Part shown: positions 18,064-27,615 of the stretch, piece after piece
Layout of the letters: each line of letters starts with the position of its first letter
How positions within the stretch are numbered: the stretch's first letter is position 1
NCBI GenBank assembly: GCA_017545365.1
Contig: JAFWOP010000001.1
Coordinates: 1 to 64,000, forward strand
Source of the DNA: Bacteroidales bacterium
Lineage (GTDB): Bacteria; Bacteroidota; Bacteroidia; Bacteroidales; P3
Direction of reading: 5' to 3'
DNA length: 64,000 nucleotides
The notes under the pieces: model-generated
Database searches by the model: none
Told to the model about the DNA's origin: nothing
The model's input: only the letters and a program-made list of their open reading frames with translations
Translations under genes and position numbers: made by a program

Positions 18064-18458
18064 TCTGCCCCAATCCTTTCATCATTCATTCCCATTGTTC
18101 CCATCCTTCATTCCCATAGTTCCCATCATCCATTCCCATCGTTCTCATTATTCAATCTCATTGCTTTCATCACCCTATCTCAATCCTCCCGTGATGCCAG
18201 AGCATATCTCCCGTTCAGTAAATTAACTTAATTTGTGCGGTAAATTAACTTAAATTGCAATGTAAATTAACTTAATTTGCTGAGTAAAATAACTTAATTT
18301 ACTATACAAATTAACTTAATTTACTGAACAAAACAAGTTAATTTGTAAAACAGGCTCATTTCTCTCGTATTTTAAACTCATTGCTCCACTCTCACGAAAG
18401 CATTACTTTGATAGCACGAAAGCATGGTTTTTGCATCTCGAAATGAATGAGTTTTTCC
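18064..18458. repeat. Tandem array with 22-bp period, about 18 degenerate units
   Basis: Six units of exactly 22 bp run from 18219 to 18350, each with core AAATTAACTTAATTT or a variant, a 7-bp dyad around a single base. Before them, 22-bp units of another sequence (TCATTCCCATNGTTCCCATC type) start at 18086, 18108, 18130 and 18152; after them, units beginning CACGAAAGCAT or CTCGAAAT start at 18393, 18415 and 18437. The three blocks differ in sequence but keep nearly the same 22-bp phase (shifts of 1-2 bp). No coding role: 22 is not a multiple of three and the short ORFs over it are spurious. It fills most of the 704-bp gap. Confidence 0.75.
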
Positions 18459-18589
18459 AATTCCGTCATTCATTTGCCACACTCTCGACTTGCGTTGAAG
18501 GGGAGTGTTTTGTGCCTGCTTCTCCCCTCTCACGCGTATGCGAACTTCTTAAAAAAAGGAAATTTCTTGGCTATGTCGATAAAAGTTCG

Positions 18590-18597
18590 TAACTTTG
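18590..18597 (+). promoter_or_regulatory. -7 box (TAACTTTG) for the secreted-hydrolase cluster
   Basis: TAACTTTG with a TTG at about 18567 lies 71 nt before the start at 18668. It is the only clear promoter upstream of the 18668-22911 genes and may serve them all. Confidence 0.6.
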
Positions 18598-18667
18598 CAC
18601 GCTTTTTCGTCTAATTTTGATTGGCAGTATGTTTTTGATTATTAATTTTCAAACCCAATAACATTTA

Positions 18668-19483
18668 TTGATGAACTCACAAAAATACTTTCTGGCAGCC
18701 TTGTGGATACTGCTTTTCGCAGGGATAGTAGTGCCTGCAGAGGCTTCTGGTGGTAAAGAATACAAAAAGGTAACAACCATTACGGAGGGTAAACGATATG
18801 TCATTGCCGCCCCGTCGGGTGACCAGCTCATGTTAGCGCTTCCGCTTTCCATGGAACCGGGCTATCTGTCGGCGACACCTGTGACGGCAACCGGCGATGT
18901 CATCACGCTGGAGAACGAGAAGCCGGTCTTCACTTTCCGGCTAACATACAGCGACACCTACGACAGCTTCCGCATCGTGGATGCACAGGGACGATTCCTC
19001 GCCCACCCGTCGAAAGATGCCAGTAAGTTCACCACAACGACCAATCCTTCGGCCACAGGTACGGAGTGGGTGCTGGACAATAGTTCTGTTGGCCTAGGTC
19101 CGGGCCCGGCCACGGGTGACGACACGCCCGTTGTGGGTGATGATCCGGGTGAAGGTGGCAGCAGCGATGCCGAAGGTCTGAAGATAGTGAATCTGTATAC
19201 GCAGCACTCCATCCAATTCGTTAACTCGTTGTTCGGCTGCTATGACTCTAAGCAGGGCGTGCTGCCCGTGCTCTATGAGGAAGTGACACTTGTCGGCGAT
19301 GTCAACCGTGACAACGCAGTTACGATTGCTGATGTCACAGCTCTGGTGAATATCCTGCAGGGCAAAGACTCAAAGGAACCCTATCTATACGACCACGAGG
19401 CAGCCAATGTCGATGGTATCAACGGTGTAACTCCCGACGATCTGACGGCATTGGTACAACTGCTGATCAACAAAAAGGCGTAA
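18668..19483 (+). CDS. Secreted dockerin-like protein
   Basis: 271 aa. A signal peptide (hydrophobic core FLAALWILLFAGIVVPAEA) precedes a module of ~110 residues (KRYVIAAPSGDQLML ... FRIVDAQGRFLAH), an acidic Gly/Asp/Pro linker (~145-175) and a C-terminal dockerin-like pair of calcium loops (VGDVNRDNAVTIADVTALVN and NVDGINGVTPDDLTALVQ). The KRYVI module also occurs in the next protein (KRYIIITDVEGKLRM), so this protein looks like the accessory half of that nuclease without its catalytic domain. Such EF-hand repeats bind Ca2+; a cohesin partner is not encoded in the window. It starts a one-direction run of exported proteins. Confidence 0.75.
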   Translation: MMNSQKYFLAALWILLFAGIVVPAEASGGKEYKKVTTITEGKRYVIAAPSGDQLMLALPLSMEPGYLSATPVTATGDVITLENEKPVFTFRLTYSDTYDSFRIVDAQGRFLAHPSKDASKFTTTTNPSATGTEWVLDNSSVGLGPGPATGDDTPVVGDDPGEGGSSDAEGLKIVNLYTQHSIQFVNSLFGCYDSKQGVLPVLYEEVTLVGDVNRDNAVTIADVTALVNILQGKDSKEPYLYDHEAANVDGINGVTPDDLTALVQLLINKKA

Positions 19484-19502
19484 AGTCAGAATCTGGGAAA
19501 GA

Positions 19503-21107
19503 ATGAACGTGAAGCAACTCTACATAGCCATCATCGTGCAGACCTTGATGCTCAGCACTGTTTGGGCACAAGGGCCAAACCACACCGGCACCTATTATCA
19601 GGCTGCCGATGGTCAGTGTGGTGAAGCTTTGAAGACCGCATTCTTCCAGATTATCAATGGGGAATATCAGGGAGTTAAGTTCAAGCAGATTTCATATGCA
19701 AAAGTATGGGGTGCCTTTGCCACAACTGATGTACTAGAAGATAGTGTTACCATTCGCGACCGCTATTCCAACATTACCAGTTATCAACTTTTTGATGGTC
19801 AAGCATCTGGAGGAAGCGGCACAGAAGGAGGTGGTGGTTATGCCCGCGAACATTCTTTGCCACAGAGCTGGTTCAAAAATTCTACAGTTAATGGTACAAA
19901 AATAGGACCTGGCACAGACCTATATCACTTGTATCCTGTTGATTCAAAGGTGAATGGAATGCGTAGTAATCTCCCATATGGAGAAAACAATGGTGATGGT
20001 GACCATTCTGCAAACTATTATAGCAAAAAAGGCGTTTGCACCTTTGAAGGCTATGATAGCTTGTGCTTCGAACCTAATGATGAATGGAAGGGTGATTTTG
20101 CCCGGACTTACTTCTACATGGTGACTTGCTATGAGGATGTACAGCCCCTTTGGGAGAGTGAAATGCTCAATAGTACGACCTATCCTTCTTTCTCCGAGTG
20201 GGCGTTGAGGCTGCTGCTGAAATGGAGTCGTCAAGATCCCGTTGATAGCATCGAGATCAAGCGCAATGAGGCAGTATGTGTCATTCAGCACAACCGCAAT
20301 CCATTCATCGACTATCCAGGTCTGGAGGAGTTCATCTGGGGCGATAGCATATTGCAAGCCTTTGCCTATGGCGGCTTCGAAGAGGGTGGCGATAGCATTA
20401 TCACTCCGCCCGATACCATTGTAGTTGAGAAGGAAGACACCATCTATCTGCCTGCGAAGAAGTACCAGTTCCGCAAGGTGCTCCGTGTGATTGGCGGCAA
20501 GCGTTACATCATCATAACCGATGTTGAAGGAAAGTTGCGTATGGCTCAGCCGCTGGCATCAACACAGAATTACGGATACATGAATGCTAAAGACGTTGTT
20601 GCACAAGACGATGTCATCACGCTTGACGATGATAAGCCGACCTTCACACTGTTGGCCACAGCCGACGGCTATCGTATACAAGATAGTTCAGGACGCTATC
20701 TATGGCAGCAGGCAGAGTTTAATACTTTCAGTGTGACGCCCGATGAGACAGCCGATGCTACGACTTGGTCTATCGATGCTCGTGAGGCCGACGGAACATT
20801 TGCTATAAAGAACTTGTCGACACAGAAGATAGCGCAATATAGTCCGAACTATAGCAACTATGCTTGCTATAAGACCGTAAGCGGTCTGCTGCCTAACCTC
20901 TATGAGGAAGTGGAGACATTGGTGGGCGATATCAACAACGATGGCAGCGTAAATGTTGCTGACGTCACAGCCCTCGTGAATCTCTTCAATGACAAGAGCC
21001 TCCGCGAAGGCGACCGCTTCAACTTGCATGCAGCCGATGCGAACGAAGATGGTGTCGTGACTCGCTCCGACATCCAGTCGCTCATCGGCATTGTACTCGG
21101 TAGATAA
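19503..21107 (+). CDS. Secreted endonuclease I family nuclease with dockerin-like C-terminus
   Basis: 534 aa. A signal peptide ends near VWAQ, then an endonuclease I (NucM/EndA) domain at ~20-280: motif REHSLPQSWFKN with the catalytic His, DLYHLYPVDSKVNGMRSN, and the late NRNPFIDYPGLEEFIWGD. The family cuts DNA non-specifically in a beta-beta-alpha/Mg2+ fold. Residues ~320-460 hold the KRYIII module shared with the 18668 protein, and the last ~65 form a dockerin-like domain (VGDINNDGSVNVADVTALVN; DANEDGVVTRSDIQSLIG). It is likely surface or secreted and degrades extracellular DNA for nutrients. It begins 20 nt after the previous stop. Confidence 0.85.
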   Translation: MNVKQLYIAIIVQTLMLSTVWAQGPNHTGTYYQAADGQCGEALKTAFFQIINGEYQGVKFKQISYAKVWGAFATTDVLEDSVTIRDRYSNITSYQLFDGQASGGSGTEGGGGYAREHSLPQSWFKNSTVNGTKIGPGTDLYHLYPVDSKVNGMRSNLPYGENNGDGDHSANYYSKKGVCTFEGYDSLCFEPNDEWKGDFARTYFYMVTCYEDVQPLWESEMLNSTTYPSFSEWALRLLLKWSRQDPVDSIEIKRNEAVCVIQHNRNPFIDYPGLEEFIWGDSILQAFAYGGFEEGGDSIITPPDTIVVEKEDTIYLPAKKYQFRKVLRVIGGKRYIIITDVEGKLRMAQPLASTQNYGYMNAKDVVAQDDVITLDDDKPTFTLLATADGYRIQDSSGRYLWQQAEFNTFSVTPDETADATTWSIDAREADGTFAIKNLSTQKIAQYSPNYSNYACYKTVSGLLPNLYEEVETLVGDINNDGSVNVADVTALVNLFNDKSLREGDRFNLHAADANEDGVVTRSDIQSLIGIVLGR

Positions 21108-21126
21108 CAATAAAATAGACAACGAT

Positions 21127-22911
21127 ATGACGACAAAACGACTTTTCACATCCATCTGTTCCCTTGCCCTCACTCTCACTATGGCTTGGGCACAAGGGCC
21201 TAACGGCTCGAATACGTACTATCAAGCTGCCAACGGCAAGAAAGGAGAAGCGCTGAAAACAGCGATGTTCTATATCATTAACATAGATAAAGCTGGTTGG
21301 AGTTACGATGGTCTGAAAGAAGCATATAAGACGACCGACAAACGTCCTGATGGTTATCTGCGTGATTGGTACTCCAATGCAACCAGTTACACCCCAGGTT
21401 CTGCTTTTTCAGGAGGAACCTCTGCTGAAGGACTAGGATATAATCGCGAACATCTTGTGCCACAAAGTTGGTTTAAGGAAGCATCACCGATGAAGAGTGA
21501 CATCTGGCATGTTGTGCCTTCTGATGCAAAAATCAACAATGAGAGAGGTAGCGATCCCTTAGGTGAGGTTGGTTCTTCATATTCACAATCAAAAAACGGA
21601 TATAGTAAATGGGGAATGGCAAGAAGCGGACTTGGCTATACGGGTAAAGTCTTCGAGCCTAACGATGAAGTGAAAGGCGATATAGCTCGTGCTTATTTCT
21701 ATATGGTGACCTGTTATGAGAATAAGATTTCTACTTGGACTTCAAGTGGAAGTTCCATCTATGTCTTCGATGGTAATACTTATCCAGGTCTTACTAGTTG
21801 GTGTTTGACAATGATGATGCGTTGGTCGGCTCTCGACCCCGTTGACGATATAGAGATAGCACGCAACAACGTGATTGCTGCGAAACAAAACCGCAATCCG
21901 TTCATCGACTATCCCGGCTTGGAAGATTACATCTGGGGTGACAAGAAGGATGTGGCATTTAGCTACGACCACTACGAGGGTTCGTCGACAGGCAAGCAAC
22001 CCGTGACGATGTCGTTCTCGCCGACTTCTGTAACTGCAACATTGGGTGAAAGCTTCACGGCTCCCACGCTCAGCACGACGCCTTCCGGACTGACAGTCAC
22101 CTACAGCAGTTCTAAGACTAACGTAGCAACTGTCAATGCTTCTACTGGTGCTGTCACATTAAAGGCCGTAGGCACCACTACCATCACCGCTTCCTTTGCT
22201 GGCAACAATGAATATCATGCCAATTCTGCCTCCTACACGCTCACCGTGAAACAGCAGGGTGGCGAAGAGCCCACGCCGAGTGGTGAAAACCTAATGTGGG
22301 AGAGTTTCAGCGGATATAAAGGAACGAGTGATAGCGGAACAGATCTTACTCCGACAACAGATGGCCTTGATTTCGATGGTTGGAGTAGCTTTACTAAGAC
22401 TTATTTTGGGAATGGTGCTTGTGGCAAAATGAGCTCAAGTTCGGCAAATGGTTCTATGTCAACAAAAACTATAGCATTAAATGGTGATGGTGTGCTAACA
22501 TTCAAGATGAAAAAGTTTAAAACTGATGCCAGCTCTTTGTCTTTGACTGTTACAGGTGCTGACGCAGACGTGACCAATTTTACACCACAGAGTGATTGGA
22601 CAGATTTTACGGTCAATATTACTGGTGCAACAGGAAGCGTAACATTGAAGTTTAATGCAACTAAGCGCCTTTATATCGACGATATCAAGCTTGTTTCAGT
22701 TGCAGAGGAGCCCACCACCACTCCCGGCGACATCGTGAAGGATGGAAAAATCGACTGGAATGACCTAAAGGCACTGGTGAAAATCCTGCTGGGCATTACG
22801 CCTGCAGGTGAAAATATCGACTCCGATGCAGCCAACGTAAATGGTGATGACGAAACGAACATCGCCGATGTAACGAAATTAGTAAATATGATTTTGCAAA
22901 ACAACAAATAA
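21127..22911 (+). CDS. Secreted endonuclease I family nuclease with Ig-like, jelly-roll and dockerin-like modules
   Basis: 594 aa from the ATG at 21127 (in frame with an earlier ATG at 21091 inside the upstream gene). A signal peptide ends in AWAQ. The nuclease domain has NREHLVPQSWFKEA, DIWHVVPSDAKINNERG and NRNPFIDYPGLEDYIWGD. It is followed by a bacterial Ig-like (BIG2) domain (SFSPTSVTATLGESFTAPT), a carbohydrate-binding-like jelly roll (~410-540, LMWESFSGYKG ... LYIDDIKLVS), and a dockerin-like end. It is a paralogue of the 19503 nuclease with a different accessory set; the jelly roll recurs in the M6 protease at 27616. Tandem with 20-nt spacing. Confidence 0.85.
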   Translation: MTTKRLFTSICSLALTLTMAWAQGPNGSNTYYQAANGKKGEALKTAMFYIINIDKAGWSYDGLKEAYKTTDKRPDGYLRDWYSNATSYTPGSAFSGGTSAEGLGYNREHLVPQSWFKEASPMKSDIWHVVPSDAKINNERGSDPLGEVGSSYSQSKNGYSKWGMARSGLGYTGKVFEPNDEVKGDIARAYFYMVTCYENKISTWTSSGSSIYVFDGNTYPGLTSWCLTMMMRWSALDPVDDIEIARNNVIAAKQNRNPFIDYPGLEDYIWGDKKDVAFSYDHYEGSSTGKQPVTMSFSPTSVTATLGESFTAPTLSTTPSGLTVTYSSSKTNVATVNASTGAVTLKAVGTTTITASFAGNNEYHANSASYTLTVKQQGGEEPTPSGENLMWESFSGYKGTSDSGTDLTPTTDGLDFDGWSSFTKTYFGNGACGKMSSSSANGSMSTKTIALNGDGVLTFKMKKFKTDASSLSLTVTGADADVTNFTPQSDWTDFTVNITGATGSVTLKFNATKRLYIDDIKLVSVAEEPTTTPGDIVKDGKIDWNDLKALVKILLGITPAGENIDSDAANVNGDDETNIADVTKLVNMILQNNK

Positions 22912-22932
22912 AAACTGAACTACGAATAGACG

Positions 22933-25422
22933 ATGAAGAGATTACTATTATCGGTCTTGATGACCGCATGGGTTCTGATGATCAGTGCCATTCCTGCCAA
23001 GCCAGGTTTGAAGCGTATGCTCACACTAAACGACGGCAGTCGTGTTGAGGCTCGCCTTGTGGGCGATGAGCATGGACATTTCTGGCTTTCAAAGGATGGT
23101 CGCGCCTACATGGGCACGAGTCGCAAGAATATTTATAAGTTGATAGGCGACGAACAGCTGAAGCAACTGAAAGCAGATGCCCTAGAGCGCCGCACGGAAG
23201 CCAACGAGAACCGCATGGCACGCATGGCTCAGCGCAGAGTTGGCGACGTTGGTAGCAGCTACTTTGGCAAGAAGCGCGGACTCATCATCCTCGTTAATTT
23301 CTCCGATGTGAGTTTCGAACGTACTCACACCAATGCCCTCTTTGAGCGCATCGCCAATGAGCGTGGCTACAGCGAAGGAAAGTTCTATGGTTCCATGTAC
23401 GACTATTTCTATGCACAGAGCATGGGACAGTTTGAATTGGAATTCGACGTCGTTGGTCCCGTCACCGTGTCGAACACGCAGTCTTACTACGGTCGCAACA
23501 ACAGTCAGGGCGACGATATGCGAGCAGGTGCAATGGCTCGTGAGGCTTGTCAGTTAGCCGATAGCTATGTGAACTATGCCGACTACGACTGGGACGGCGA
23601 TGGAGAGGTAGACCAGGTCTATCTCGTCTATGCTGGAAAGGGCGAGGCCGACGGCGGTGCCGATGATACCATCTGGCCGCATGCCTGGGATCTGCGATCG
23701 GCCACGGGTTCCTCACTCCAACTCGATGGCGTGCGCATCAACACCTACGCTTGTGGCGGAGAACTCAACGGACAGACGGGTGACATCAACGGTATTGGCA
23801 CGATGTGTCACGAGTTCAGTCATTGCCTGGGCTATCCCGACTTCTACGACACCGACTATAGCGGTGGTCAGGGCATGAGCTATTGGGACCTGATGGACTC
23901 GGGTAGCTATAATGGCGACGGCTATTGCCCTGCCGGCTATACGAGCTATGAGCGTTGGGTGGCAGGTTGGCTCGAGCCGATTGTGCTGACCGACTCCATG
24001 ACGATTGAGGGCATGCAGGCCCTGCAGGATGGTGGCAACGCCTACATCATGTATAACGATGGCCATCCCGATGAATACTTCCTGCTCGAGAACCGCCAGC
24101 ACATCGGTTGGGACCAAGGCATTCCCGGTCATGGACTTCTCATCCTGCATGTGGACTATAAAGCTTCTGTTTGGCGTGCTAACAGTCCGAACAATGCTCC
24201 CAGCCACCAGCGCATGACGTGGATTCCCGCCGACGGCCAGTACGAATCCACAACTTATTACGGTTCACGCTATTATTCCTTCGATGGAATGAAGAGCGAC
24301 ACCTATCCTTCTGGGTCAAACAACAGTTTTGGTAACGAGACCAGTCCTGCTGCTACGCTGTACAATAAGAACCTTGGTGGAACGACCATGCTCAACAAGA
24401 AGGTCTATGATATTGCTGAGACCAATGGCATGATATCGTTTTCGTTTGCTGATGAAAATGAAATCTATGACCCCTATCCTATAACGGGCAGTGGTGATTT
24501 TGTTCGTGTGAAAAACGATCTGCAGTTCAATGAGGCCGATACTTATGTGCTCGTCTATGAGTCATCAGACTCAACAGCCGTTGCTTTCTCGGGCATGAAG
24601 CAGAAAAACTCGTCTACTTATGGGCGTCCCGCAAAGATAGCCATCGACGGATATACCATCGACAATACGGACGGCGAAGCTCGCGAGCTCAAGTTAAAGG
24701 CTGGAGGCGACGGAGCTTGGTATGTTCTCGACGGCGACCAGTATCTTACGTTTGAAGGAACTACCGGAACGCTTTCTGAGACCTCTGCCCCTGATGGTAA
24801 GCATTCGCTATGGACCATCACCAGCGAGATGATCAAGTGCGCTGCCTATGGCCAGGCCAATATCTGCTTGCAGTATAATCCTTCAGCATCGGTGAACTCC
24901 TTTGGCTGTTACCCCAACAACCAGCGTAACCTAGTGTTCTACGTCAAGAAAGCCCCAGAGCCCGTTGTTCTGAAAGATCCTGAACTGGCATTCCCCGTTA
25001 GCACGGTTGAGACGGAGGCTGGCGTTGGCGGTTTCAAAGGCCCGGAGTTGCTGAACCCCAATGGCCTGGAGGTTGTTTACACATCAAGCAACGAGTTTCT
25101 GGCTACTGTCGATGCAGAAACGGGTAGTGTCTTCATTGGCGACGAGAAAGGCGAAGTGGTGATTACTGCCACATTCCCTGGCGACGACGAATTCTTTGAG
25201 GGGTCTGCATCTTACACCATCGTTATCAGCGAGAAGATTGATGCAGCGGTGAACAGGATGGAAATGGGCGCTTCGCAACCGTTTAACGGCTCTGGCTCTG
25301 TCTATAACATCTCTGGCCAGCGTGTCTCCGCTCGAACTGCAGGAGAACTCACTCCAACACAGCGTTCGTCTGCAGCAAAGGGCATCTATATCGTAAATAG
25401 GAAAAAGATCATATTGAAATAA
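22933..25422 (+). CDS. Secreted M6 family metalloprotease with sorting tail (first of three)
   Basis: 829 aa. A signal peptide and a propeptide (AKPGLKRMLTLNDGSRVEARLVGDEHGH) precede the peptidase: zinc motif HEFSH at residues 293-297, followed by CLGYPDFYD and the met-turn-like WDLMDSGSYNG. M6 peptidases (immune inhibitor A-like) are secreted zinc endopeptidases. Beyond ~520 there is a ligand-binding-like module, a BIG2-like domain (~680-760) and a C-terminal tail (VYNISGQRVSAR ... GIYIVNRKKIILK) of the type used as a type IX secretion signal. It starts 22 nt after the nuclease gene. Confidence 0.88.
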   Translation: MKRLLLSVLMTAWVLMISAIPAKPGLKRMLTLNDGSRVEARLVGDEHGHFWLSKDGRAYMGTSRKNIYKLIGDEQLKQLKADALERRTEANENRMARMAQRRVGDVGSSYFGKKRGLIILVNFSDVSFERTHTNALFERIANERGYSEGKFYGSMYDYFYAQSMGQFELEFDVVGPVTVSNTQSYYGRNNSQGDDMRAGAMAREACQLADSYVNYADYDWDGDGEVDQVYLVYAGKGEADGGADDTIWPHAWDLRSATGSSLQLDGVRINTYACGGELNGQTGDINGIGTMCHEFSHCLGYPDFYDTDYSGGQGMSYWDLMDSGSYNGDGYCPAGYTSYERWVAGWLEPIVLTDSMTIEGMQALQDGGNAYIMYNDGHPDEYFLLENRQHIGWDQGIPGHGLLILHVDYKASVWRANSPNNAPSHQRMTWIPADGQYESTTYYGSRYYSFDGMKSDTYPSGSNNSFGNETSPAATLYNKNLGGTTMLNKKVYDIAETNGMISFSFADENEIYDPYPITGSGDFVRVKNDLQFNEADTYVLVYESSDSTAVAFSGMKQKNSSTYGRPAKIAIDGYTIDNTDGEARELKLKAGGDGAWYVLDGDQYLTFEGTTGTLSETSAPDGKHSLWTITSEMIKCAAYGQANICLQYNPSASVNSFGCYPNNQRNLVFYVKKAPEPVVLKDPELAFPVSTVETEAGVGGFKGPELLNPNGLEVVYTSSNEFLATVDAETGSVFIGDEKGEVVITATFPGDDEFFEGSASYTIVISEKIDAAVNRMEMGASQPFNGSGSVYNISGQRVSARTAGELTPTQRSSAAKGIYIVNRKKIILK

Positions 25423-25435
25423 AATGTGTTTTGAT

Positions 25436-27448
25436 ATGAAAAAGAGTCTTCTCAGCCTCGTGCTGTTTTTGATATCGGTGACGGCTATCGCCATTCCTGC
25501 CCGACCTGGGCAAGTGAAAACCATCACCCTTGCCGATGGCACCACCATTCAGGCTCGTTTGGTTGGCGATGAGCACGGCCACTATTGGCTTTCTGCCGAC
25601 GGTCGCGCCTTCCAAGAACAAGCCGACGCCTCCTATTATAAGGAGGTGTCACTGGAGCAGGTGAGGCAGCGGGCTCAGGCTCACCGTGCAAAGGCGAATG
25701 CTCGCCGTGTTGCCAGCGCACCCCGCAAGGCTTCTATCGGCCATTTTGGCGACTACACAGGTCAGAAGAAGGGCATCATCATCTTGGTCAACTACAGTAA
25801 CTTGGAGTTTCGCGAAGCCCACGACAGGGATTTCTTTGAGCGTATGGCCAACGAGAAAGACTTCCATCAGGACAGCTTCCGCGGTTCGGTCTATGATTAT
25901 TTCTATGCGCAGAGCAACGGAGAGTTCGAACTTACCTTCGACGTTGTCGGTCCGGTTCAGTTGTCGAACACGATGGAGTACTACGGCAAGAACTTTGGCC
26001 CAGACAACCTCGATAGCCATGCCGCAGGAATGATTGTTGAGGCTTGCCAGTTGGTCGATGAAGAAGTGAACTTCGCCGACTACGACTGGGACGGCGATGG
26101 CGAGGTAGACCAGGTGTATGTCATCTATCCAGGAAAGGGCGAGGCTGATGGCGGTACTTCGTTCACTATTTGGCCGCATGAGTGGGAGTTGAGCGAGGCT
26201 GCTCTAAGTGGTGACGGCGATGGATCAATCGAGCTCGATGGCGTAACCATCGACACCTATGCCTGTGGCAGCGAGCTCAACGGCAGTGGTCGCATCTGTG
26301 GCATTGGCACGTTGTGTCATGAGTTCAGCCACTGTCTTGGATTCCCCGACTTCTACGACATCGACTACAGTGGTGGAGTAGGCCTGGATGTCTGGGATCT
26401 GATGTCGGGAGGATGCTATAATGGTAATGGCTACTGCCCAGCCGGCTACACCAGCTACGAGCGTTGGATGGCAGGTTGGCTTGAACCCATCGAACTGAAG
26501 GCAGACACCGTTGTTGCCGACATGAAGTCGTTGCAGGAAGGCGGCGATGCCTACATCATGTATAACGATGGCCATCGCGACGAATATTACATGCTGGAGA
26601 ACCGGCAGCAGGTGGCATGGGACGAGAAACTGCCTGCTCACGGGCTGTTGATCGTGTATGTAGACTTCGATCTCGAAGTTTGGGAGAACAACCAGCCCAA
26701 CGACAACCCACGCCACCAGCGCATGACCTGGATTCCTGCCGATGGTAAGATAGAAACCTACAAATTCTATGGCAATACCTATGTCAGCGAAGAAGGAATG
26801 AAAACCGATCCCTATCCCTCGGGCGACAACAACCGGTTCACCAATATCTCATTCCCGCCGGCAAAGCTCTATCACGCCAATACCGATGGTCGCAAGTTGC
26901 TCAACAAGTCTGTTCTCGATATCGCAGAAGCCGATGATGGCACCATCTCATTCAACTTCCTCAACGAGCCGATGGAGAGGAAGGATCCAGAACTTGCCTT
27001 CGATGTCGACACCGTCGCTGTTGAGGCTGGCACGGCCGACTTCCTGGCACCTGAGCTGCGCAATCCTTACGACCTCGAAGTTACATATTCGTCGTCCGAC
27101 AAGTCGTTGGCTACGGTCGATGTCTTTACTGGTAGCGTTGTCATCGGCGACACACCTGGCAAGGTGGTCATCGAGGCCTACTATGAGGGTGAAGAATTCT
27201 ATAATCCCGGTTCCGCCTCTTATGTCATCGACATCACCGTTCCTGCAGGCATCGAAATCAGAGAGGTGATGCCTGCTCATGGCGAAGGTCTCTCCATCTA
27301 CGACCTCAGCGGCCGCCGCGTAAGCAGCAGCAAGATGCCAAAGCAACATGGCAACAACGACTTCTCTGTGCCCTCCGTCTCCTCTGTGTCCTCTGTGCTC
27401 CCGAAGGGAGTCTACATCGTGAATGGACGAAAGGTTGTCGTCAAATAA
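25436..27448 (+). CDS. Secreted M6 family metalloprotease with sorting tail (second of three)
   Basis: 670 aa from the ATG at 25436; an ATG at 25424 is in frame but precedes the basic MKK start of the signal peptide. It has the same propeptide (PGQVKTITLADGTTIQARLVGDEHGH), zinc motif HEFSH at 295-299 and met-turn-like DLMSGGCYNG as its neighbours. After the peptidase come a BIG2-like domain (~530-610) and a sorting tail (LSIYDLSGRRV ... GVYIVNGRKVVVK). A short 9-nt repeat (encoding VSS-type tripeptides, around 27365-27400) lengthens the linker in the tail. It starts 13 nt after the first M6 gene. Confidence 0.88.
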   Translation: MKKSLLSLVLFLISVTAIAIPARPGQVKTITLADGTTIQARLVGDEHGHYWLSADGRAFQEQADASYYKEVSLEQVRQRAQAHRAKANARRVASAPRKASIGHFGDYTGQKKGIIILVNYSNLEFREAHDRDFFERMANEKDFHQDSFRGSVYDYFYAQSNGEFELTFDVVGPVQLSNTMEYYGKNFGPDNLDSHAAGMIVEACQLVDEEVNFADYDWDGDGEVDQVYVIYPGKGEADGGTSFTIWPHEWELSEAALSGDGDGSIELDGVTIDTYACGSELNGSGRICGIGTLCHEFSHCLGFPDFYDIDYSGGVGLDVWDLMSGGCYNGNGYCPAGYTSYERWMAGWLEPIELKADTVVADMKSLQEGGDAYIMYNDGHRDEYYMLENRQQVAWDEKLPAHGLLIVYVDFDLEVWENNQPNDNPRHQRMTWIPADGKIETYKFYGNTYVSEEGMKTDPYPSGDNNRFTNISFPPAKLYHANTDGRKLLNKSVLDIAEADDGTISFNFLNEPMERKDPELAFDVDTVAVEAGTADFLAPELRNPYDLEVTYSSSDKSLATVDVFTGSVVIGDTPGKVVIEAYYEGEEFYNPGSASYVIDITVPAGIEIREVMPAHGEGLSIYDLSGRRVSSSKMPKQHGNNDFSVPSVSSVSSVLPKGVYIVNGRKVVVK

Positions 27449-27464
27449 TGATTCGACTTTCGTA

Positions 27465-27596
27465 AGTTTAGGCATAAAGGGTATAAAGGGGAGAAAAGGG
27501 AATAAAGGGGCAATAGTCCCGGCTTTCACTCCTCAATAGCACAAAGCATTCGTCCCTTTTCTCCCCTTTCACTCCCCTTTAAGCCCTTTAAACCCT
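27465..27596. repeat. Intergenic palindromic element, copy 2
   Basis: Arms at about 27473-27510 (GGCATAAAGGGTATAAAGGG) and 27553-27595 (CCCTTTTCTCCCC ... TTTAAGCCCTTTAAACCC) form an imperfect inverted repeat. The middle also matches the 10.0-kb copy (CAATAGTC near the left arm; AGCACAAAGCATTCGTCCC near the right arm). It separates the second and third M6 genes. Confidence 0.7.
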
Positions 27597-27615
27597 CAGT
27601 AAAATATAAATTAAT

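Noticed and set aside
18008..18231. Two overlapping short ORFs in the 18-kb array
   Set aside because: They translate the CATTCCCAT repeats and overlap each other in two frames; no start context.
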